Source: Mallotus nudiflorus
Lineage: Eukaryota > Streptophyta > Magnoliopsida > Malpighiales > Euphorbiaceae
Assembly: GCA_947683625.1 (NCBI GenBank)
Contig: CANTUR010000383.1
Coordinates: 3,072,501-3,136,500 of the forward strand
Direction of reading: 5' to 3'
DNA: 64,000 bases
Part shown: in pieces, positions 50,880 through 63,946 of the stretch
How positions within the stretch are numbered: the first letter of the stretch is position 1
Layout of the letters: each line of letters opens with the position of its first letter
Program-made: the position numbers and the translations under genes
Notes under the pieces: model-generated
What the model was told of the DNA's origin: nothing
The model's database searches: none
The model's input: only the letters and a program-made list of their open reading frames with translations

Positions 50880-53746
50880 TGTCACGACGCAAAATAGGGA
50901 CCATGACCGATGCTAGGGAACGGAAATTCTTTCGAATTCGGAACCCGTAACAAGCCTTAAAATAAAATAAAAGCATGCAATAATAATAAAATAAATAAAA
51001 AATCTTACAGCGGAAATTAAAATCTCAAAATAATAAAGCAACTCATTAGCTGATTTAATAACACAAACTCATCTCATATATTTAATATCTTTTAATAAAA
51101 ATTCTCATTTCAAACCTTTAAAATATAAATCTCATACAAATATAATACATACATCCCACAACTTAACTAATGCAGTGTTTAGAATACAAAATAAAATCAA
51201 GTAAGTAGTTTACATAATAAAGTCGGGGAGGAAGAAATCTGGCGTAAGGGTCTGCTACTGAGGTCTGAGGACGAAGACTCTCCTGAAAAATAATCAATGG
51301 AGAGGAGTCAGACCTCACTGAGTGAATTGTTATAATATATATACATGCATAGCTAAATGACAAATGCACACATTCAATAGTATATATAATAAATATATAT
51401 ACAGGCAAATAAACACGAATGCAACAAAAGTCATTTTATATATATAACACTGAAAATATCCATTTATGAAGGATTAAATAGAACCCTAGATGATTGCAAC
51501 CTCAAATAGTATTAGACAACACTCTAGCCATACAGGCTCACTTATTCCAAATAAATTCACTTGTTCCATTTGGACAATAGACTGGCCCCGAGACACTAAG
51601 TCAACTGAACTCCAACAGTCTGACTGTCAATGTGATTGGCCTCGAGACACTTGATCAACCGAGCTCCGGTAACTACACTTTCAAATCACATCACACATCA
51701 ATCCAATCAATATCCACAATAGGTTAGTAATTTAACCTAAATTCTATCGTTGTACCAGTACGTACTCGGTCCTAGTGTTGACCACTAGGTAACATGTTCT
51801 ATTGATATCCTTCATTTAAAAATAAATCCATACATTCATAAAATAAATAATGCATGACTTTAATTAAAATGACAATATAAATCATATATATACTAGAAAT
51901 ATACCAAAAATAAATCAAGTATATTTTAAGTATATATACACGTCAAATAAATTCAATTTAATTATAAAATAAACCAGAAATAAACTATTTATATATATAC
52001 TTAAAAACATTTTAAGTATAATTCAATAATAAAACATGCATTTAATTTAAAATATACCAAAAATATACCTAAACAATTATTAAACCATTTATGCATATTT
52101 CATAAAATTTAAACATACATTTCTAAAACATGCATCCTAATGCTATATAAAATAACAACTCACAGTTATGCGCTCCTCGATACTGGTCCGACGGGCCTAG
52201 TCCACTATACCTCGGTCTCGGCACAACTAAATAAACAAACGACAACATGAAATCAGAATAAATCTAATGAAATTCTAGAGACTCAATCTAAAACACCGGA
52301 CACAAATTAGGAATAGAGATTTGGCCGGATGTCACATTTTATGAGAATTCTACTAAAAATTCGGCAGAACCTCCCCTATAAAACGGACATCTCTCTACTC
52401 AAAAAGTAGAGCCGGTCCTGCAAGAAATCACACTTCGAGTATACACAGTCACACAACCCCTCAGTCGGACTCCCAAACTACAATTCCACCGATCGAAGTT
52501 CACAATTCATGAGATATACACATAGTACATTTAAATTCCAAAAATACCAAAAATACCCTTTAATAATCAAAATATAGCAAATTAGATATTTAAAACACTG
52601 AAAATATTTATTTCACCGATAATTACAAAAAAACCCTAATTTTAATAAAATATTATTAAAAATCTATAATTCTCGATAAATTCATAAATATTAACCGAAA
52701 TTCATTTTATAAATCCAAATTATATGATTAGCCCTAAAACATATTAAAATTCACTAAAAACTCATTTATTTACAAAAATAGTATATTATATATTTTTTGA
52801 AAATAATTTTTGAAAATTAGTTTTAATTAGTTAAAAATACTAAATAATTTTTAAAAATCATTTTTATACCTTAAATTATTATTAAAACCAATTTAATTTA
52901 ATTTTCAAACAATTTATTACCAAATTACCAAATACCTCTAGTTATATATATATTCACATAATATACTATAATTATTCAAAAATTCACTAAAAATAAATAT
53001 AATTACTCAAAAATTATTTTCTCAACATATAATTCAATAAAATCAATAATTATACTCAATTAACTCATTAATTTTAATAAAATACTTATTTAACCTAATT
53101 TTCCAAAATTCACCTAAACTAAATAAATTCATAATAATTATACAAAAATTACAAATAAATTTATAAAATTCATTTTAACCCCTAAAAACACCATAAATCA
53201 CAATTTCACAATTTATTTAATTAATTTACGAAAATTAGAAAATATTAATAAAATAATAAAAAATTCACAAAAATCAAAATAAATTCCAAAAATTCTAAAA
53301 CAATTACAGGATGTATATTGAGCTACTAGGAACAATATTTGTGAAGGAACTTAGCTTGAATCATTAGAATCGAAGTTCAAAAAATTAAAGAACTCAAAAT
53401 GGCCAAAATGAAAATTGATCACCAAAGAAAATCTAGACCAAATCAAGTGAAACCAAGCTTAGAAATGCACTCACCAGAGATCAAGAAAGAGATAGAGACT
53501 GGCGACATCTAATTGGTGGCCGGAATCATGGTGAACGGAGTTAGGCTTGAGTTTCGGTTTCACGACTTAAAAATGACCAAAACTCGCCGAAAATGGAAGC
53601 AACAGGCGACAAAACGAGCTGGAGAGGGTGGTGGCATGCCGAAAGGCACACCAAGGTGAGGGAAGGAGTTGGCAGTGACGGAAATGGAGGTAGGGGCATC
53701 GGGAAGAAGAAGAATACAGGAGGGGCATAAAATATAAATAAGGCAA

Positions 53747-53788
<42 letters not shown>

Positions 53789-54245
53789 AATAACTTATAT
53801 TTTAATATAATAATATTATATTCAAAAAATTCCTGCACCACATGTCTAAAAATAACAATATCTATATACATATACATATATATATATATATAATACATAT
53901 TAATTAAATAAAACTATATAATATATACTTAATTAAAAATAACCCTAAAATGCTAAATATGTATATATATACATGTATATGTATATATATTAATATGATA
54001 AATAAAATCAGGCATGGAGTCATGCAATTACGTAAAACGGACTAACATAATTAATAAATATTTATTTAGGTTTTAATTTTTTCAAAAATAAAATTCTTGA
54101 AAAAATTTTACGTAAGAAATTTAAAATAGTTAAAAATAACTTTAATAATTAACAACTAATTAAATAATCAAATATATTTATCAAAATTATTAACACTGCA
54201 TATCTCGATGCAGTTTAAAATTATTTAAAATCTCGGGATATTACA
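50880..54245 (-). mobile_element. Solo LTR #6 (3366 bp)
   Basis: Starts TGTCACGACGC and ends CGGGATATTACA on the plus strand, with a perfect target duplication AAAAT at 50875-50879 and 54246-54250. It contains the extra segment shared with #4 at about 52620-52790 and an expanded (TA)n at 53751-53784. It splits the duplicated tRNA/exon block region, and with #5 in opposite orientation 1.3 kb away forms another large inverted repeat. Confidence 0.9.
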
Positions 54246-54289
54246 AAAATACAAAATAAAAAAAAATACATCCCTACCCATAAATAAAA

Positions 54290-55138
54290 TGCAAATAAAA
54301 AAACATACATCCTCACTCAAACGAGAAATAGCTTTTATAACAGAATCAATAATAATGAAAAGATTATCAATATCATTAAATACAGTTTCTTCACCCAAAA
54401 AATAAAACACCAGATCAAAAGTAAAATTAGAAACCAAAAAGATACTAAATTAATATAAAAAAATGTACACACCAAATTAAAATCATTCAACACTTCATCA
54501 CCATCTTTAACAGAATATCTTTAGTATTAAAATTAAAACCAACATTCCAAGACAGTTTCTTATCACCCTTAAAACTAAAACATAAAAAAAAAATATTAGA
54601 AACCAAACAGAAACCAAAACGATACAAAAATAATAAAAGAAAAAATATCCCAACAAAATCCTTTAACTCCTCATCACCATCAACAATTTCAACAACTATG
54701 AATTATAAGCACCTTTTTTCACAACCAATAACATCTCTTAAATCATAACTAGAAGCATCAAAAGCACATCTACTTTTTCCCTACACTTTTAAAACAGGAT
54801 AAAAAACTAAAAGTAAGCCAAAAAGCAACAAAACTAAATACATACTACCTAATTAAAAAAATACCTTCAACTCATCACCATTACCAACAGTTTCAACAAA
54901 CTCTAAACCACAAACACCATTTTCACAACTAGCAACATCTCATGAACCAAAACTAGAAGCACCAAAAGTACATCTACCTTTCCCTGCACTTTTAAAATAA
55001 GATAAGAAACTAAAAGTAAACTAAAAAGCAACAAAATTAAATATATGCTACATAATAAAAGAATGGAAATGTGGGGTATTGATTCTTGTACCTCTCGCAT
55101 GCTAAGCAAGTGCTCTACCATCTGAGCTACACTCATCT
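54290..55138 (-). repeat. Duplicated block Y: tRNA-Ala pseudogene plus exon-like array
   Basis: From right to left: tRNA-Ala-like sequence (55064-55136), exon-like segments at 54865-54983 (GTGCAG acceptor, AAG|GTATTT donor) and 54661-54780 (donor lost), a GDKKLS-type segment near 54560, and an open stretch at 54300-54437 reading GEETVFNDIDNLF. The order and sequence match block X. Each array segment has stops in at least one copy, so no expressed gene is claimed. Confidence 0.5.
55064..55136 (-). tRNA. tRNA-Ala (AGC) pseudogene
   Basis: Exactly 73 nt in register with plant tRNA-Ala: TAGCTCAGATGGTAGAGC D-arm and a CTTGC/GCGAG anticodon stem with loop TTAGCAT (anticodon AGC). The acceptor stem has two mismatches at its outer end, and the T-stem no longer pairs (CAAGA against CCCCA), which also damages the B box. 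It is therefore probably not expressed as a functional tRNA. Confidence 0.75.
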
Positions 55139-56699
55139 TCACCTTTCATTTTCTGACGCATTATTAAATTATGTTATGATTTGTTTTGGGATTAGTCTTC
55201 AATTTGAAGTTATAAGACATTATTTTGTATTTTACAAACACATTAGACTACTTAGAATCTTAGAAATGTTAAAATTATATTTTTCATGCTTGAAATATAT
55301 TAATAAAATTGATTTTATTTTAGAATCATTATAAATTTAAATTATAACTTTATTTTCCTTTCTATTATCGCTTTTTAGAAATAATCATGTTTGTTCAATT
55401 ATAATAAATATTATATCTTTTAGACATTAAGAACTTGAATAATCAATTACGTACAAAAAATTTATTGTATGTGAGTTGTTTGTATTATGACTATCACATT
55501 CTATATATTATTATAACTCATTTGAGGAATTTATAAAATAAAATTCTAAAAAATATATTGGTTAATGCTTCACTAATAAAAAAAGAGAAAAAATTAAGGA
55601 AAATAAATTTTTTTTTTTAAAAAAGAGAAAAATAAAAGAGAGAAATAAAAAATGAGAAAATAGAAATAGAAAAATGAGAAAAAAATAAAATAAAAATTTA
55701 TAAAAAAGAATAAAAAAACAAAGAAAGGAGAAAATATAAGAAAAATGATAAAATAAAAATTTATAAAAAGAGAAAAAAATAAGAGAAAAATAAAAAAAAT
55801 AAAAGTCGTTAAGAAATTGAAAAATATATAAAAAAAAAAAGGTAGAGAAATCAAAACGAAAAATATATATGCATTTTTAAAAATATAAAAGACACTTTTA
55901 TAATTGTAATAGAGTAGATTTATAAAAAAAATAAAAATTTAAGACATTTTTATTGATAATATTTAAAAATGGTATTTTTTTATAAATATCTCTTAAATAT
56001 TTGGTTTGAATTATTTTGATTTGTATATTTGTTGAATGTCACATTGCTAAGCCCACGTTCAGGCCCAAAAAAGGAATTTTAACTCGTGCAAGGCCCACAC
56101 AAAATCCATTATTCATACGTGTATGAAGACTCTGAGGGTGAGTCACATAGATGTGGATTGAAGAGGAAAAAAGAAAAACAAAGAAAAAGAACGAAAAAAA
56201 AAAAGTTTTCTTTTTTATTTTTATTTTTCAAGAATGAAAGGAACAAAACAAATACCAAATGGAATTACAAGAAAACACATAACGAGAACAAAAACAACAC
56301 ACAAAAACAAAAACCAAGTTAAATGTCAGTTGAAAGAAAAATAATATATTGAAACAAGAAGCAAACAATAACAGGGCACTGCTCTGGTCTTTCTTCTGTT
56401 ATTGTTGTTGTTGTTGTTCGTATTTTCTGTGTCTGATAAATTTAGTTTCAGGTACAGAGAATACACAGAGGGTATCTTCTGTGTTCTTTTTTGTTTTCTT
56501 CTCCTTCTTCCTCCCCTTTTTTTCTTTAACTATTTTTTTATATGTTAGCTGCGTCCTTTATTTGATTAGTTTATTGGCTAAACAAGTAGAAACAACAACA
56601 GCTAAGAAAGAGAAAGGTAGAGAGACAAAAGAAACAAAGAAAAATAGAGGAAAAAAGAAGGGATCAAATCAAAGTTGATTAATTTGTTCTGAATCTTTT
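55139..56699. other. Intergenic DNA and 5' leader/promoter of the hydrolase gene
   Basis: 55590-55860 is an A/G-rich low-complexity tract whose opposite strand is an open but meaningless Phe-rich frame. 56050-56699 should hold the promoter and leader of the downstream gene; it includes purine runs (56160-56200), (TTG)n at about 56402-56418 and a pyrimidine tract at about 56485-56530. The open stretch 56349-56678 is out of frame with the gene and not supported. Confidence 0.5.
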
Positions 56700-59600
56700 A
56701 TGGAGCAGCTTGTAAACTTCATCATACGGCCTCCCAGGTGACCAATTCTGCAACTTCTTTTTTTTTTCAAAAAATTTGATCTTTCATTTGTCTATATGTT
56801 TGTTTCTGTGATTTCCTGATATTGTTTAATCTCTTGACTTCGTTTTATGCATGGGCAGTTTTTGGTGGTTGGTCAAGTTTGGTTATTGAGCCAAAAAGAA
56901 TGGAATTTGAATCTCTGAAACTCAATAAAATTTGAATCTCTGAAACTCAATAAAATTTGAATCTCTGAAACTCATTAGAATTTGAATCTAGGCTGTCTTG
57001 CATCTGGGTTCTGTTAAAGTCTCATACCCTTTTGGTAATTTAGCTCAATTTTACACCTTTAGGCTTTGGTGAGGGATAACATAGAAATCGAGATTCAATT
57101 TTGATTTGATATGACAGTGGCCATGGTAGGATTCAAATATTTTGGATCTGTGGTAGTTGATTTGTTCATAATTCTTGATCTCTCAATGTTAATTTTGGCA
57201 CTACTATGCCCTTGTAATATTTTTGTGCAAATCTTCTCTATTGGTTTGCTGATCTTCTCCACTTAGAAGGTCCTTTGTAGAGATTTACTGTTTTAAAGGA
57301 AATTTTGGTGAAAGTTCTTTATCTACTCTGAAAGGCTGTTGAAAATTTCTCTCTTCATCTGGTTTTAGTGCCAAAATTCAATCGGATTTTGGACAGATCA
57401 GCTTAGAAATTTTAAGACTTTTTGGTTCTTTTACTTTTAGTGCCTGTTTCTGGTTTTTGTACTTTGGCTGTGATTCATGTAATACATAATACACGGATGG
57501 GAAATGAACTATATCTGAAACATGAAATTGGCAGTTGACTAGAAACAGTTGGTTGAGTTTTTTCAATGAAATTTGTGATAGAGTTGTGAATTAGATGGAT
57601 TGTTGTCTAAATTGTGGTTCTATTGTTGAATTTCTTACTTCAATATTGTTTCTAATTTCGTTCTTCTCTTGAGTTTTTCAAAAGTCAAATTCTCATTATT
57701 ATTACGAACCTAGGTCTTCAATTCAAGTTTCCCTTTTTGATATCATCTTTCTGTTATTTTCAGCCTGTACTTATAGGCAGATAGCCAAAAGGAAATATAC
57801 AGTGTAGGCTCCAAATGTTTTTCTGAAATTTTTTATTTCTTTTAATTTAGAGAAGAAATAGTTAGTAGTTATAAAATGACCAGAGTTCTTGAAAGTGTAT
57901 AGAACTTTTGAATCAAACACCTTAGGGAACAAGAAATTCAAAGCTACACTCTTCCAATTGTGACAGACTGATGTGCTGCATTTATGGGCATTAAGATTGA
58001 TTGAGAATGATATGCAGTTATCATGAGATGTCAGTTTTCAATTATTTATTGACATCCGTATGAAGCAAGTTATGACTTTGTTATTTATTTTCTCATTTTC
58101 CTGCATTTAGTTTTTTAACATTCTGTACTTTTTGGACTGCAGGGCTGAATACGATCCAAAACATGATTTGTTGGATCAGGAGTTTATGCTGAAAGGAAAA
58201 TGGTATCAAAGAAAGGATTTGGAGGTATAGAAACATAAGTCTCTGCATTAATCCTTCCCCAGGACGCAGACAGCCAAAATATTTTGACTCTTGGCAGTGG
58301 ATAATGATGTTTTCTTTCTTTTTCATTTATTTTCCTTAAGTCTAAATCTTGATGTCTTTTCAGAAACTTGAATCTTTAAAATGAGGCTCTTCGGATATTC
58401 TGCAGATTAAAAATAGCCGGGGAGATGTTCTTCAATGTAGTCATTATCTACCCATAGTTAGCCCTGAAGGAAAACCTCTGCCCTGCGTAATATATTGTCA
58501 TGGAAACAGGTACAGGGTTATGGCTGATTACAATAAACATTGTTCTTTGTTTTGGGTTAATAAAGATAGGTGTTTCCTTATTTCTACATTAAAGGATTAG
58601 ATCATAAAACACTGTAGTAAAGCAAATTTATTTTAATTATTGTGCATTTTATCTTCACTAGTAAACTTTTTTTTTTTTTTTTTAAATCTAGATTGGCCTG
58701 TTTCTAAGTTGGCATCTCAATGGAATGGGTTAGTCCTTTTGAGTGGCAGGCAGCTTATACACAAATATATTAGCCCATTTTTCTTTTGTTGAATTGATTG
58801 TTGCCCATTTTTATTTTGTTGAATTGATTGTTACTGACTGGCTGCATGTCTTTGCTTTTGGCAGTGGATGCAGGGCTGATGCAAGTGAAGCTGCTATTAT
58901 ATTGCTGCCTTCAAATATTACAGTTTTCACCCTTGATTTCTCAGGATCCGGTCTTTCTGGAGGAGAGCATGTCACTTTGGGTTGTAATGAAGTAAGTGCT
59001 TATATTGTCAATTGTATGACAAATGAAATATGGTGCTCATTTTGTAACAACATCATCTAATTGATTTCTGACATTCTCTCCTTGTTAATAAATTTTATTC
59101 AGTATATTAAGATTCTGGTTCATATATTTGAAAGGTTTAAATTCTTTGCACAATGTCATATTTTTGTTCTTTACATAATTGATGATTGTTATGTTATTGT
59201 CAATTTACCACCTTACACTCTCTGCTTGCTCTCCAGAAAGATGACCTCAAGGCAGTGGTTGATTTTCTGCGGCAAGATGGAAATGTCTCTTTGATTGGCT
59301 TATGGGGCCGTTCAATGGGTGCTGTCACCAGGTTGTCTTCATGCACTTTCTGCCATTCCTTTCTGTTAGCATACCCAAAAAATTTAACATTGAAACCTCC
59401 TTGTTTTTCTGTCATAGAATATAGAACATCTTTTTGGAATAAGATTGTACTCCCTCTTACCACTGCATAGCACTATCTTACTTGTTTTGTTTATTCAAAG
59501 AAAACAAAAATAATTTGACTGCTTTGGTTCTTGCCCTGTTTTTTCTTTACTGTAGTAATGCGCTTTTTTTGGCAGCCTTATGTATGGAGTTGAGGATCCT

Positions 59601-62600
59601 TCAATTGCTGGAATGGTTCTTGACAGTCCCTTTTCTGATTTGGTTGACCTGATGATGGAACTTGTGGATACCTACAAATTCCGGTTTCCCAAATTCACAG
59701 TAAGTGGATCTGTTTGGCCACATGATAATAATTTATCTTTTCCTGAATCTAGCCTTCATGCATTCTGTACAATGATTTTACCAATGTATGGACAACAAAA
59801 GAACCTAACATTTGGGGAGTTTCTTGTGATAAAAAAGTTCTGGATGTCAGAAAGAAGTGAGATTTTCGTAACTTTTAGTTTAACAGACTTATTGTGACTG
59901 TCTCCAGCACATAATCACCTGTGTATACATCTCTCTCTCTCTGTAAGCTCTAACTTTGTTGTGTGTACTTTAGCTTGTTGATAATTTTATTCCTTTGTGT
60001 CTTAGGTGAAGTTTGCTATCCAATATATGCGAAGAGCTATCCAGAAAAAGGCAAAGTTTGACATAATGGACCTCAACACCATTAAGGTTCTATTCCTCCT
60101 TTTGTATGTTGAGTTGTGCTTATGGATTATTATGTTATAATAAAGATCTTACCGATACATATTTTTATTGCCTACTATGATGAATTTGAATTCAAATTAT
60201 CTATTGAAGCTTCTGGCCAGTATTTATGTTGAGTTTTTTTTTTTTGGGGGTCATGTTGATAATTTGCGGCCCTCTTTTTGAGAAAACTTACGTGATCATT
60301 CTGATCTCAAAACTAGGCCTAAATTCCAATTTAACAGGGATTGCCTATCCTAGATGATTCATGATAAGTTGATTACTGTTCATATTAAAGTTAAATTGAA
60401 TTTAGTGGTTAAGTCATTGCGACAAGGTGCCGGTGGATCATGAAGTTGTTATGTGCAGACTTGACGAGACTAGGAAATCAGTTCATTGATAGAACTTGAT
60501 AAATATCAGGGTTTCTAGGCATTCCATTGTGTAGGAAGGCTTTACTAATGCATTGAAAAACTTTCAAGCAGGAGTTGGGCATCTTAACATATTCTGGCAG
60601 TTTATGAACAAGCACTTAGATAACCTTTTGCAAGATAAATTATAAGAAAACAGATAATATTTATTGGTGTCAGAGTAATTATGTGTACTTGTTAATCCAA
60701 AAAGTTATTCCATTGCTCATTTTGTATTACAGGTGGCAAAGTCTTGCTTTGTTCCAGCTTTATTTGGACATGCTATTGACGATGATTTCATTCAACCTCA
60801 TCACTCAGATCGTATATATGAAGCATATATGGTAAATTATCATTCTTATTGATGATGAGAACTTGAAGCATATGCTGTTTGGCTCACTTCTCAAAAAGCC
60901 TGTGACATGTTGCACTTGTTTTCTGCCCCATGAAAATTGCAGGGAGACAAGAATATTATTAAGTTTGAGGGAGATCACAACTCTCCACGCCCACAGTTCT
61001 ACTTTGATTCCATAAATATTTTTTTCCACAATGTTTTGCATCCTCCAGAGGATGAGGTGGGGGAAACATATTTAGACACAATGCACGATTTCTTTGGTAA
61101 GGTAAATTAAATCACCATGCATCTGGTTGTAGGTCCTGATTTTATTGGAAGCCCCATATTTCATATCCACTACCATTTTCCAATTGCTGATTGGATTGCC
61201 TGCAGGATTGTTGGAACACCGTAGGCAATAGCCTGGAATTTTCAGTTGCATCTAAAGGCATGGCTCACATAACTCTTGACTTTTTTAAACTTCAATGTAA
61301 AATTTCCATCTAGCCTTTCCTTGGCTGAGACTCTTGTTCACTCTCCTATTGATTGATTGTCAGTTACTGAACCATCAACAAGCAACGGAGGAGACACCTT
61401 GAAGCAAGTTCGTCCCAAAAGACCGATGAGTCGGACAGAGGTCAGTTGTATTTCTTACGCTTGTTGTTGCTTTTATATGAGACAGGCACTTGGAAATTAG
61501 CAGGAACAGTTGAAGATAAATCACATTCTTAATCTAGATGTCTTAAATACCTAGGTTATCTCTGCTGTTGTTTGAATGTAGATTCCCTAAATGATGGGTA
61601 TATTATATTAAAACTTTTATTCTACTAAAGAGTTGTCTGATTGTCATGTCTTCAACTCTGTTCAGGTTCCTTCTGATATTCCATCAAATGGTGATCAATC
61701 TGTATCTGAGGTATCTTTCTTGCCCTTTCGGCCAACGGAGTAAAACACCCCTCCTAACAAGATTAGCATATTTGTCAAGTAGCTTAGGGATCATTTGGTT
61801 CATATAAGCGATCACATTATTGTTTCCCTCTTTTCACAATGGAAGTCCTTGTGTTTATATGGCAGAGCTTTTTTTTTTTTCAGGGTGGGGAAGTCGATGA
61901 CAATCATCTACCATCATCATCCAACATGATTAGCTTTGAATTATCCAATGGCCATCCTCATGGACCACATGCTCCAATGACAATGGATGACGATCAATAT
62001 GTGGAGTATCAACTAGATGACTTGTCAGGATTTCCATGTGATGTAGAGGAGGAAGAAAGGGTGAGCAATTTGTATGTCCTTGTGAAATGATGTTGGGCTT
62101 TTTAATAACTTTCTTTTCTGCATATTTCAGATGTTTATGGAAGCAGTAATTGCATCATTAAAGGATTTAGACATGCAGTGTCCCCAGCCAGGAGAACAGC
62201 AGACCACTGTCCGTCCCAATACCATTGAATCTTCACAAGAAGATAATCTATCATCCATCACAGAACATTATGATTCTTTGAAGACAATAGAGCAACATGA
62301 TCCTGCAAAGACTGAACCCACTTCCTCCCCACTGGTCAATGGTAATATTTCAACAACAGCACAATCATCACTTGATCTGAGCATGTCATCCACAGGACCA
62401 GCATTTGATGCTAGTCCATCTGCGGTTGAATCAGGAAGCACAACCACTTCTGTTGTATCCACGATTGAATCAGGAAGCACAACCACTTCAGCTCGTAGTG
62501 ATACCTCAGCAAGCATCCAGAGCTCAACAGATACAGACTTGTCAAGTAACACCAAAGCTACATTGACAGTAGAACGGAACCCAGCAAGCCACATTATAGA

Positions 62601-62649
62601 TGGTTTGATGCGTCGATGGGATTTCAACCTATTCCGAAACAATCGATGA
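56700..62649 (+). CDS. Alpha/beta hydrolase superfamily protein with long acidic/Ser-rich tail (592 aa)
   Basis: Fourteen exons: 56700-56737, 58143-58224, 58406-58509, 58865-58991, 59237-59331, 59576-59699, 60006-60086, 60733-60831, 60943-61101, 61206-61257, 61364-61440, 61666-61710, 61884-62060 and 62131-62649, giving 1779 nt without a stop. The start MEQLVNFIIRPPRAEY and the hydrolase core match a plant family annotated only as alpha/beta hydrolase. Visible active site: oxyanion-type CHGNSG (71-76), nucleophile elbow GRSMG (Ser143), DDD (233-235) and GDH (His262). The substrate is unknown. Residues about 305-592 are Ser/Thr-rich and acidic, with a UIM-like FMEAVIASLKD. Intron 10 appears to use a GC donor (AAAG|GCATGG); a GT alternative is phase-compatible. 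Confidence 0.9.
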
Positions 62650-63523
62650 AAATTATAAGGGGACATTTTTTTTTTGGGATTTCAACATTCTGATAATTTG
62701 TTTGTAATTAAGATAGTAGTAACAATTTAGTACTGTAAGATACTGTCATACATAAACGAAAGGAAGGAAAATAGGTTCACTGAATGTGTTGAAAGTTGAA
62801 TGGGTTGGTTTCTATTTGATACGAATTACTTTGTATTGTTCATTTGATGAAAGGCTTGTAGTTATTATTAATTTTTCCCACAATCAAGGAAACATACTCT
62901 TCAATGCCATTTACTTTTGTTCTCCTCCGTATACTTGTTTATGGTCAACCATAGCAAACTGGATTCGGCAGGCGGCGAGATACTACATGCTGGATGGTTT
63001 TGTTTAAGATTTATGTGCTTTTAAAAATTTTTTAAAGGGTACATTTTTATTTTCCTCCTAATTTTTCTCTGCTTCCAAGCAGACCCCTTAAGAGGAAAAA
63101 CGAGTGGAAAACTTCTATTGTGCCCCTGCCAATGCCACTTTAGTTTTCAGTTTTTTCCAGGGTTCTGCTGGTCAGGTCACCCTTGAATGAGGGACACCTA
63201 AAGGCTAAAACCCTCTCTGCTAATGAGTTCAACAATCATGTGATGACTGATAAATACACTCAACAGCTCTAGCTGTGTGCTTTTCCAATATGATCTTATG
63301 AATAATAGAAGTATATTTATTTACATCTAATCATTCCCGAGTCCACATTCAAGTTATTTTCTGAAAGTAAGGATGACTATTATTTTCTTAATAACTTAAT
63401 TCAATCATTCCAATAAGTTACAGTTACCTCAATGGGAGACAGAATAATGAATATTAACTCGAGTATATATGTATATTTACAAGACTGTACGTTGACTTTT
63501 GCGGGGACTACGGAGTGTTAATA
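62650..63523. other. Convergent intergenic region
   Basis: Holds the 3' UTRs of the hydrolase (plus) and the ARM-type gene (minus). The short open stretch 62786-63007 has no support. No other feature is seen. Confidence 0.6.
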
Positions 63524-63946
63524 TTACTTTGCTAGCAACTTCATTGCAGTTTCAACAAGTGCATGAATAGTTGTGCTGTGACGGCTCAATCCAACAGTTC
63601 CTGAGAATATGTTGAAGCTTTCAAGTTCTGCTGTGGTTTCTAAAACATGCTCCAGCTCTTTCTCCAGCCCCAGATCCCTGAGAATGTATACATTTTCTGT
63701 ATTTTCTCGCATCATCCAAATTGCCAACTCTATGGCGAACCTTCGTATTCTTGGAACCTTAGTTGATGGGTTTTCATTTTTTTGGAGGATCTGCAGTATT
63801 GTGCTAGCTAACTCAGCTTCTTTAATTCCTGCCCTTTTGAACAATATGCATGATTCTTCAGATGTCATGAATTTGAAAACTTCTGCTGCTAGTCCAACCA
63901 TTACTTCCTGCAGTTTGTTCTCTTCTGACCTGATTGCCTTGAGCAC
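63524..63946 (-). CDS. ARM-repeat superfamily protein, last exon (partial gene)
   Basis: A 141-codon exon starts right after the acceptor TGGCAG|GTGCTC and ends at TAA 63524-63526; the gene continues beyond the right window edge. The product segment is helical, with EVMVGLAAEVFKFMTSEES, a KVPRIRRFAIELAIWMM stretch, ETTAELESFNIFSGTVGLSR and an ALVETAMKLL end. This matches the conserved C-terminus of a plant-specific armadillo-repeat family of unknown biochemical role. It is convergent with the hydrolase gene. Confidence 0.8.
   Translation of the reverse strand: MLKAIRSEENKLQEVMVGLAAEVFKFMTSEESCILFKRAGIKEAELASTILQILQKNENPSTKVPRIRRFAIELAIWMMRENTENVYILRDLGLEKELEHVLETTAELESFNIFSGTVGLSRHSTTIHALVETAMKLLAK

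Noticed and set aside
55594..55854. 86-codon Phe-rich open stretch
   Set aside because: Reverse strand of an A/G-rich low-complexity tract.
56349..56678. 109-codon open stretch upstream of the hydrolase
   Set aside because: Lies in the leader, ends before the hydrolase ATG, low complexity at both ends, no family match.
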